Shown: positions 5,654 through 10,887 of the stretch, in pieces
How the letters are laid out: each line of letters begins with the position of its first letter
Numbering within the stretch: the first letter of the stretch is position 1
Assembly: GCA_949744025.1 (NCBI GenBank)
Contig: CATJWA010000282.1
Location: 1-10,887 of the forward strand
Reading direction: 5' to 3'
Length of the DNA stretch: 10,887 nt
Source of the DNA: an uncultured Eubacteriales bacterium
GTDB lineage: Bacteria > Bacillota > Clostridia > Oscillospirales > Oscillospiraceae
Notes under the pieces: generated by a model
Seen by the model: only the letters and a program-made list of their open reading frames with translations
What the model was told of the DNA's origin: nothing
Database searches by the model: none
Program-made: the position numbers and the translations under genes

Positions 5654-5677
5654 ACTCTGCGCGGAGCGTGCGTCGAA

Positions 5678-5698
5678 TTGCCCGTCAAAGGCGGGCAA
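5678..5698. repeat. Hairpin TTGCCCG / CGGGCAA before gyrB
   Basis: A perfect 7-bp stem (5678-5684 with 5692-5698) and a 7-base loop. No T-tract follows, so it is not an ordinary terminator. Confidence 0.55.
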
Positions 5699-5726
5699 CC
5701 GAGGCGCGTAGCGGAGCGAAGCTATT

Positions 5727-5755
5727 TCAATGAAGCGGCTCCGCCACTTCATTGA
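5727..5755. promoter_or_regulatory. Hairpin directly upstream of the gyrB ribosome site
   Basis: TCAATGAAG (5727-5735) pairs with CTTCATTGA (5747-5755); after a C/A mismatch, GGC (5737-5739) pairs with GCC (5743-5745) around the loop TCC. The structure ends six bases before GGAAGG (5761-5766). The segment GCTCCGC (5738-5744) can pair instead with GCGGAGC at 5711-5717, so two mutually exclusive folds are possible. Pairing is seen; a regulatory role is inferred. Confidence 0.45.
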
Positions 5756-5774
5756 TGGACGGAAGGAAAAAACC

Positions 5775-7706
5775 ATGTCAGAAATAACCGATAAGATTAC
5801 TCAGGAGTACGACGCGTCGCAGATTCAGGTCCTTGAGGGCCTCGAGGCCGTGAGAATGCGCCCCGGCATGTACATCGGCTCGACCAGCTCGAGCGGTCTG
5901 CACCACCTTGTTTACGAGATTGTTGATAACTCGATAGACGAGGCGCTGGCCGGCTACTGCGACCACATAAAGGTCACCATTGAGCCGGGGGACATCATCT
6001 GCGTGTCCGACAACGGCCGCGGCATACCCGTGGACATTCAGGAGCAGACGGGCAAGCCCGCGCTCGAGGTTGTGTATACGGTGCTGCACGCAGGCGGCAA
6101 GTTCGGCGGCGGGGGCTACAAGGTCTCCGGCGGACTGCACGGCGTGGGCGCCAGCGTGGTAAACGCGCTTTCCGAGTGGCTTGAGGTGGAGGTCCACAAG
6201 GACGGGAAGATTCACCAGATGAAGTTTTCCAGAGGTGAGATCACCCAGGGCCTTAAGATTATCGGAAAGACGGACCGGACCGGCACCACCGTGCGCTTCA
6301 AGCCCGACCCCGAGATGTTCGAGGACACGGTTTACGACTACGACATTCTCCACCGGCGCATGAGGGAGCAGGCTTTTCTCAACGCGGGACTGCGTATCTC
6401 CACTCATGACCTGCGCGGCGAGGAGGAAAAGCACGACGAGATGTGCTACGCCGGCGGCATACGCGAGTTTGTGACCTACATCAACCGCAACAAGGAATCG
6501 CTGTACGAGGGCGTCATCTACATGTCCGGCGAGCGCAACGACTCCATGGCCGAGATTGCCATGCAGTATAATTCCAGCTATAACGAGATAATAGTCTCCT
6601 TCGCCAACAACATTCACACGCCCGAGGGCGGTATGCACGAGACGGGCTTCAAGACCGCTCTGACCCGCGTGCTCAACGCCTACGGCAAGAAGGCCGGCAT
6701 ACTCAAGGAGGGCGAGTCCGTCTCCGGCGAGGACTGCCGCGAGGGGCTGACCGCCGTCATCTCCGTGAAGCTGACCAACCCGCAGTTTGAGGGCCAGACC
6801 AAGGCCAAGCTGGGCAACAGTGAGATACGCACCCTTGTCGACGGCATTTTGCAGGCGAAGCTCAGCGAATTTTTAGAGGAAAACCCCTCTGTCGGCAAGG
6901 GAATACTGGAAAAGGCGCTGACCGCCTCCCGTGCCCGCGAGGCCGCGAGAAAGGCCAGAGAGTCGGTCAGGCGCAAGACCGTGCTCGAGTCCGGACAGAT
7001 GCCGGACAAGCTCCAGGACTGCAACGAGCGCGACCCCGCGCTGTGCGAGCTGTACATCGTCGAGGGCGACTCCGCGGCGGGCTCGGCCATTCAGGGGCGC
7101 GACAGCCGCTTTCAGGCCATACTGTCCATGTGGGGCAAGATGCTCAACGTGGAAAAGGCGCGGGCCGACAAGATTTACGGCAATGACAAGCTTTACCCGC
7201 TCGTGCTCGGCCTCGGGGCCGGCATAGGCGAGGAGTTCAACATAGACAAGCTGCGCTATCACAAGATAATAATCATGGCCGATGCGGACGTTGACGGCGC
7301 GCACATACGCACGCTTTTGCTGACCTTCTTCTTCCGCTACATGCGTCCGCTTGTGGAGAAGGGGTATGTGTACTCCGCGGTGCCTCCGCTTTACAAGCTT
7401 ACGCGCGGCAAGACGCAGCGCGTGGCCTACTCGGACGAGGAGCGGGACAAAATTTCCGCGGAGATGCGCGGGGACAACCCGAACGTGAAGGTGGACATAA
7501 ACCGCTTCAAGGGCCTGGGCGAGATGGACCCGCACGAGCTTTGGGAGACCACCATGGACCCGGAAAAGCGTACGCTGCGGCGCATTACCCTTGCCGACGC
7601 CGTGGCCGCTGACGAGATTTTTACCATACTCATGGGCGAGGACGTCGAGCCGCGCAAGGAGTGGATAGAGCGCAACGCGAAGTACGCTCTTAACTTAGAT
7701 TACTGA
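5775..7706 (+). CDS. gyrB: DNA gyrase subunit B
   Basis: ATPase subunit of gyrase, which introduces negative supercoils in an A2B2 complex. The 643-residue product is the short Gram-positive form, without the long insertion of the E. coli protein. The GHKL ATP site shows YEIVDNSIDEALAG (E48 the expected general base), SDNGRGIPVD and GGLHGVGASVVNALS. The TOPRIM domain has EGDSAAGSA (E430) and DADVDG (D503, D505, D507), the metal ligands. The C-terminal part contains INRFKGLGEMDPHELWETTM. Where many homologues have PLRGK or PLKGK, this protein has SMWGK (W453). The ATG at 5775 is chosen because GGAAGG lies eight bases upstream; the in-frame ATG at 5730 falls in a hairpin. Its TGA abuts the gyrA ribosome site. 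Confidence 0.98.
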   Translation: MSEITDKITQEYDASQIQVLEGLEAVRMRPGMYIGSTSSSGLHHLVYEIVDNSIDEALAGYCDHIKVTIEPGDIICVSDNGRGIPVDIQEQTGKPALEVVYTVLHAGGKFGGGGYKVSGGLHGVGASVVNALSEWLEVEVHKDGKIHQMKFSRGEITQGLKIIGKTDRTGTTVRFKPDPEMFEDTVYDYDILHRRMREQAFLNAGLRISTHDLRGEEEKHDEMCYAGGIREFVTYINRNKESLYEGVIYMSGERNDSMAEIAMQYNSSYNEIIVSFANNIHTPEGGMHETGFKTALTRVLNAYGKKAGILKEGESVSGEDCREGLTAVISVKLTNPQFEGQTKAKLGNSEIRTLVDGILQAKLSEFLEENPSVGKGILEKALTASRAREAARKARESVRRKTVLESGQMPDKLQDCNERDPALCELYIVEGDSAAGSAIQGRDSRFQAILSMWGKMLNVEKARADKIYGNDKLYPLVLGLGAGIGEEFNIDKLRYHKIIIMADADVDGAHIRTLLLTFFFRYMRPLVEKGYVYSAVPPLYKLTRGKTQRVAYSDEERDKISAEMRGDNPNVKVDINRFKGLGEMDPHELWETTMDPEKRTLRRITLADAVAADEIFTILMGEDVEPRKEWIERNAKYALNLDY

Positions 7707-7720
7707 GGAGGTAACGCGAG

Positions 7721-10282
7721 ATGGGACATAACAGGGATTACAGGCCCGAGGATATAGCGTTTCCGAATCAGGTGATAACCGAGTCGGAGCTCGTCGGCGA
7801 GATGGAGGACAGCTACAAGCAGTACGCCATGAGCGTCATCGTAGGCCGCGCGCTGCCGGACGTGCGCGACGGACTCAAGCCCGTGCACCGGCGCATACTC
7901 TACACGATGTACGAGGGCGGCTTAACCTCGGATAAGCCCTTTAAAAAATCCGCCACCTGCGTCGGCGACGTGCTGGGCCACTACCTCCCCCACGGCGACG
8001 GCTCGGTTTACGACGCGATGGTGCGTCTGGCGCAGAGCTTTTCCATGCGCTACATGCTCGTTGACGGCCACGGCAACTTCGGCAGCGTTGACGGCGACCC
8101 GCCGGCGGCTTACCGCTACACCGAGGCGAGAATGTCGAAAATAGCAAACGAGATGCTGCGCGACATCGACAAGGAGACGGTTGACTGGGAGCCGAACTTT
8201 GACGAGACGAGGCAGGAGCCGAAGGTGCTGCCCAGCCGCTTCCCGAACCTGCTGGTAAACGGCTCGTCGGGCATTGCGGTCGGCATGGCGACGAATATTC
8301 CGCCGCACAACCTCACGGAGGTCATAAACGCGGCAATATGCGTTCTGGAAAACCCCGAGGCCACGCTCACGGACCTCATGGAGCACGTGAAGGGTCCGGA
8401 TTTTCCCACGCGCGGCATCATCATGGGCAGGGCCGGCATACGCGCGGCCTACGCCACCGGACGGGGTAAGGTCACGGTCCGGGCGCGCACAGAGTTTGAG
8501 GAGTTCGGCAATAACCGCACGAGGATTATTGTCAGCGAGCTGCCGTATCAGGTAAACAAGCGCCAGCTTATCAAGAACATCGCCGAGCAGGTCAAGGACA
8601 AGCGTCTTGAGGGCATTTCCGACCTGAGAGACGAGACGGACCGCAACGGCATGCGCATCGTCATCGAGCTCAAGCGCGACGCCAACGCGCAGGTGGTGCT
8701 CAACAAGCTTTTCAAGCAGACGGCGATGCAGTCGAATTTCTCGATAATCATGCTCGCCCTGGTGGACAACCAGAAGCAGCCGAAAATTCTGTCTCTGCGC
8801 AGCATACTGGATGAGTACATAGCCTTCCAGGAGCAGGTTATACGCCGGCGCACGGAGTACGATTTGAGAAAGGCGAGGGAGCGCGCCCACCTTTTAGAGG
8901 GTCTGCTCATTGCCCAGGACAACATTGACGAGGTCATCCGCATAATCCGCTCCAGCTACAGCGACGCGCGGGAAAACCTCATGAAACGCTTTGACCTCGA
9001 CGAGGTGCAGGCCCAGGCGATATGCGACATGCGTCTTATCTCCCTCCAGGGTCTCAACCGCGAGAAGTTAGAGAACGAGTACAAGGAGCTTGAGGAGAAG
9101 ATTGCCTACTTCAACGAGCTGCTTGTCAGCGAGGAGCTGCTGCGCGGCGTGCTGCGCGACGAGCTCACCGCCATAAGGGACAAGTACGGCGACGAGAGAG
9201 TTACCGAGATTCAGGACGTTGAGGACGAGATTGACATAGAGGACCTCATAGCCGAGGAGCAGTGCGTTTACACCATGACGCACGGCGGATATATCAAGCG
9301 CCTGCCGGCCAGCGAGTACAGCGCGCAGCGCCGCGGCGGCAAGGGCATCCGCGCCATGGCCACCAAGGAGGAGGATTATGTCGATACGGTGTTCACCGCC
9401 TCGACGCACGACAACATTCTGTTCTTCACCACGCGCGGGCGGGTGTATATCAAGAAGGGCTACAACATCCCCGAGGCGGGCAGAAACGCCAGGGGCACGA
9501 ACATAGTCAACATCATCCCCGTCGAGCAGGACGAGAAGGTCAGCGCGATGATAAACGGCAGGGGCTATGAGCAGGAGAGCTTCCTCGTGCTCATAACCCG
9601 CGGCGGCACGGTCAAGCGCATGAATAACAGCAGCCTGAAAAACATACGCACAAACGGCCTGCGCGCGCTGACGCTGGACGAGGGCGACGAGCTCATCGCC
9701 GTGCTGAAAACCTACGGACAGAGCAACATCCTCATCGCCACGCACGACGGCTACGCGATATGTTTCAACGAAAACGACGCGCGCACCATGGGACGCGACG
9801 CCATTGGCGTGCGCGGCATCAGGCTGCGCGGGGGCGACTTTGTCGTCGGCGCGGCGATTGCCGAACCGTCGCTGACGCTGCTGTCCGTGACGGAGAACGG
9901 CTACGGAAAACGCACGGCGATTGACGAGTATCTGCGCGGTGAGGGCGGAGTGCCTCAGCACCGCGGCGGCATGGGTCTGAAAAACTATCAGGTCACGGAA
10001 AAGACCGGCAAGGTTGCCGACTGCCGCGTGGTGCGCGAGAGCGACGACGTGCTGATAATCTCCGACGACGGCACGATAATCCGCACGGCGGCGGGGGACA
10101 TCAGCATTTACGGCCGAGCGACGCAGGGCGTGCGCCTCATGCGCGTGGCTGAGGGCAGCCGGGTTATCTGCGTGGCGCTGACCGACAGGGAGGAAGCGGC
10201 CGAGACGGATATTGAAGCCGACAGCGGCGAAGCCGGAATTCAGGCGCAGCCGGCGGAGCGGGAAGAAGCGACGGAGGAATAA
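7721..10282 (+). CDS. gyrA: DNA gyrase subunit A
   Basis: DNA cleavage and wrapping subunit of gyrase, 853 residues, normal length. The N-terminal breakage-reunion domain contains YAMSVIVGRALPDVRDGLKP and the winged-helix site AAYRYTE with the catalytic tyrosine Y133. The quinolone region reads PHGDGSVYDAMV: G94 occupies the place of E. coli S83, S95 that of A84, and the acidic D98 (E. coli D87) is kept. A coiled-coil segment around 430-500 leads to the C-terminal beta-pinwheel, which starts with a perfect GyrA box QRRGGKG (536-542), the mark of gyrase rather than topoisomerase IV. The last 30 residues form an acidic tail. GGAGGT at 7707-7712 overlaps the end of gyrB, so the two are coupled. 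The rnhA ribosome site lies inside the last codons. Confidence 0.98.
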   Translation: MGHNRDYRPEDIAFPNQVITESELVGEMEDSYKQYAMSVIVGRALPDVRDGLKPVHRRILYTMYEGGLTSDKPFKKSATCVGDVLGHYLPHGDGSVYDAMVRLAQSFSMRYMLVDGHGNFGSVDGDPPAAYRYTEARMSKIANEMLRDIDKETVDWEPNFDETRQEPKVLPSRFPNLLVNGSSGIAVGMATNIPPHNLTEVINAAICVLENPEATLTDLMEHVKGPDFPTRGIIMGRAGIRAAYATGRGKVTVRARTEFEEFGNNRTRIIVSELPYQVNKRQLIKNIAEQVKDKRLEGISDLRDETDRNGMRIVIELKRDANAQVVLNKLFKQTAMQSNFSIIMLALVDNQKQPKILSLRSILDEYIAFQEQVIRRRTEYDLRKARERAHLLEGLLIAQDNIDEVIRIIRSSYSDARENLMKRFDLDEVQAQAICDMRLISLQGLNREKLENEYKELEEKIAYFNELLVSEELLRGVLRDELTAIRDKYGDERVTEIQDVEDEIDIEDLIAEEQCVYTMTHGGYIKRLPASEYSAQRRGGKGIRAMATKEEDYVDTVFTASTHDNILFFTTRGRVYIKKGYNIPEAGRNARGTNIVNIIPVEQDEKVSAMINGRGYEQESFLVLITRGGTVKRMNNSSLKNIRTNGLRALTLDEGDELIAVLKTYGQSNILIATHDGYAICFNENDARTMGRDAIGVRGIRLRGGDFVVGAAIAEPSLTLLSVTENGYGKRTAIDEYLRGEGGVPQHRGGMGLKNYQVTEKTGKVADCRVVRESDDVLIISDDGTIIRTAAGDISIYGRATQGVRLMRVAEGSRVICVALTDREEAAETDIEADSGEAGIQAQPAEREEATEE

Positions 10283-10290
10283 GCTGCGAT

Positions 10291-10728
10291 TTGAAAACCG
10301 TTACAATTTACACTGACGGGGCCTGCTCGGGAAATCCGGGCCCCGGCGGCTGGGGAGCGATTCTGCGCTATAAGGACATAAGCCGCGAGATGTCCGGGGG
10401 AGAGGCGAAAACGACCAACAACCGCATGGAGCTCATGGGCGTGATAAGCGCGTTGTCCGCGCTCAACGAGCCCTGCGTGGTGGAGCTGTGGTCGGACTCA
10501 AAGTACGTCATTGACGCGCTGCAAAAGGGCTGGGCGAAGGGCTGGCGCAAGCGCGGCTGGGTCAAGAGCGACAAAAAGCCGGCGCTCAATTCTGACCTCT
10601 GGGAAAAGCTGCTTGACCTGACGGAGGAGCACGAGATGCGTTACCACTGGGTCAAGGGGCATGCGGACAATCCGTTTAACAACCGCTGCGACGAGCTGGC
10701 GGTTGAGGCGAGAAAGAGGTTTGGGTAA
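10291..10728 (+). CDS. rnhA: Ribonuclease HI
   Basis: Cleaves the RNA strand of RNA-DNA hybrids, removing R-loops and primer remnants. The 145-residue protein has the single-domain bacterial form. All catalytic residues are present: D9 in YTDGACSGNPGPGGWG, E47 in NNRMEL, D69 in WSDSKYV, H124 and D134 in HWVKGHADNPFNNRCDELA; the basic handle region (WAKGWRKRGWVKSDKKP) is also there, as in E. coli RNase HI. The start is TTG at 10291, with GGAGGA (10273-10278) twelve bases upstream inside the end of gyrA; no in-frame ATG or GTG fits the N-terminus. Only eight bases separate it from gyrA, so it is almost certainly co-transcribed with gyrase. Confidence 0.97.
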   Translation: MKTVTIYTDGACSGNPGPGGWGAILRYKDISREMSGGEAKTTNNRMELMGVISALSALNEPCVVELWSDSKYVIDALQKGWAKGWRKRGWVKSDKKPALNSDLWEKLLDLTEEHEMRYHWVKGHADNPFNNRCDELAVEARKRFG

Positions 10729-10746
10729 ACCTGTGGAAGCTTTTTT
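10717..10746 (+). terminator. Weak candidate terminator after rnhA
   Basis: AGGTTT (10717-10722) pairs with AAACCT (10727-10732) around GGGT, overlapping the rnhA stop codon. A run of six T follows at 10741-10746, but eight bases separate stem and T-run, which is more than usual. It may instead be chance. Confidence 0.3.
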
Positions 10747-10770
10747 CTGCGGTTCCGCGCGCTGCCGCAG
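10747..10770. repeat. GC-rich inverted repeat CTGCGG / CCGCAG
   Basis: CTGCGG (10747-10752) pairs with CCGCAG (10765-10770) across a 12-base GC-rich loop that itself contains part of GCGG-TT-CCGC (10749-10758). First of three consecutive inverted repeats downstream of rnhA. No coding potential seen. Confidence 0.4.
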
Positions 10771-10817
10771 TCGGGCAGTGGACGGGGGCAGGCTCGTCCC
10801 TGCTGGGGGCGGCGGGG

Positions 10818-10837
10818 GCAGGAGGTTTCGCTCCTGC
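10818..10837. repeat. Hairpin GCAGGAG / CTCCTGC
   Basis: Perfect 7-bp stem (10818-10824 with 10831-10837) and 6-base loop. It follows a G-rich run (about 10783-10818) containing two GGGGGCAGG copies (10785 and 10814), which suggests local duplication. Confidence 0.5.
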
Positions 10838-10845
10838 GGGAGCGA

Positions 10846-10873
10846 CTTACTTTTCCCTTGTGGGAAAAGTAAG
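10846..10873. repeat. Perfect 12-bp inverted repeat with TTGT loop
   Basis: CTTACTTTTCCC (10846-10857) is the exact complement of GGGAAAAGTAAG (10862-10873), separated by four bases. It is the strongest hairpin in the window. No T-tract follows (GCAAAAGC comes next), so it is not a standard terminator; it looks like one unit of an interspersed palindromic repeat, possibly continuing past the right edge. Confidence 0.65.
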
Positions 10874-10887
10874 CAAAAGCACACCAG

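Noticed and set aside
5054..5776. 240-codon minus-strand frame opposite recF end, remB and the gyrB leader
   Set aside because: It crosses two convincing plus-strand genes and a run of hairpins; composition is that of antisense to GC-rich coding DNA.
7922..8890. 322-codon minus-strand frame inside gyrA
   Set aside because: Fully antisense to a conserved enzyme. Long antisense frames are common with GC-rich third codon positions.
9068..9961. 297-codon minus-strand frame inside gyrA
   Set aside because: Same reason: it mirrors the gyrA pinwheel domain and shows no family motif.
10498..10884. 128-codon minus-strand frame at the right edge
   Set aside because: Its first part reads through the palindromic repeats and the rest is antisense to rnhA; proline- and serine-rich low-complexity product.

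Overview
The window is the chromosomal replication-origin neighbourhood of a GC-rich member of the Firmicutes, most likely class Clostridia (an Oscillospiraceae/Ruminococcaceae-like lineage). The evidence is the Firmicute gene order dnaA-dnaN-yaaA(S4)-recF-remB(DUF370)-gyrB-gyrA, strong GGAGG ribosome sites, the short Gram-positive form of GyrB, and GC-rich third codon positions combined with frequent ATA isoleucine codons. I cannot name a genus from sequence alone.

Layout. Positions 1-895 (minus strand) hold the first 298 codons of asparaginyl-tRNA synthetase, cut by the left edge. Positions 896-1155 are a divergent promoter region: an asnS promoter on the minus strand and a dnaA promoter on the plus strand, with DnaA-box-like sites and an AT-rich stretch. 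dnaA follows (TTG start at 1156). Positions 2473-2820 look like oriC: a probable dnaA terminator, a cluster of DnaA-box-like 9-mers dominated by the non-standard form TTTTCAACA, a DnaA-trio-like run, and an alternating AT stretch just before dnaN. Then come dnaN, a small S4-domain gene, recF and remB, tightly packed. A 230-bp hairpin-rich gap (5545-5774) precedes gyrB, gyrA and rnhA, which form a second tight block. The last 159 bases are a chain of inverted repeats.

The genes work together in replication. DnaA melts oriC, DnaN is the sliding clamp, RecF handles gaps and stalled forks, gyrase removes positive supercoils, and RNase HI removes RNA-DNA hybrids. asnS points left and the other genes point right, so most transcription runs with the forks leaving oriC; dnaA itself lies on the left of the proposed melting site.

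I see no mobile element with a transposase, no CRISPR array, no rRNA or tRNA, and no unknown multi-gene system. The most interesting signals are (i) a family of altered DnaA boxes together with unusual residues in the DnaA recognition helix, (ii) a box lying on the -35 element of asnS, (iii) a GyrA quinolone region with Gly where Ser is usual, and (iv) unexplained structured spacers at 5545-5774 and 10733-10887.
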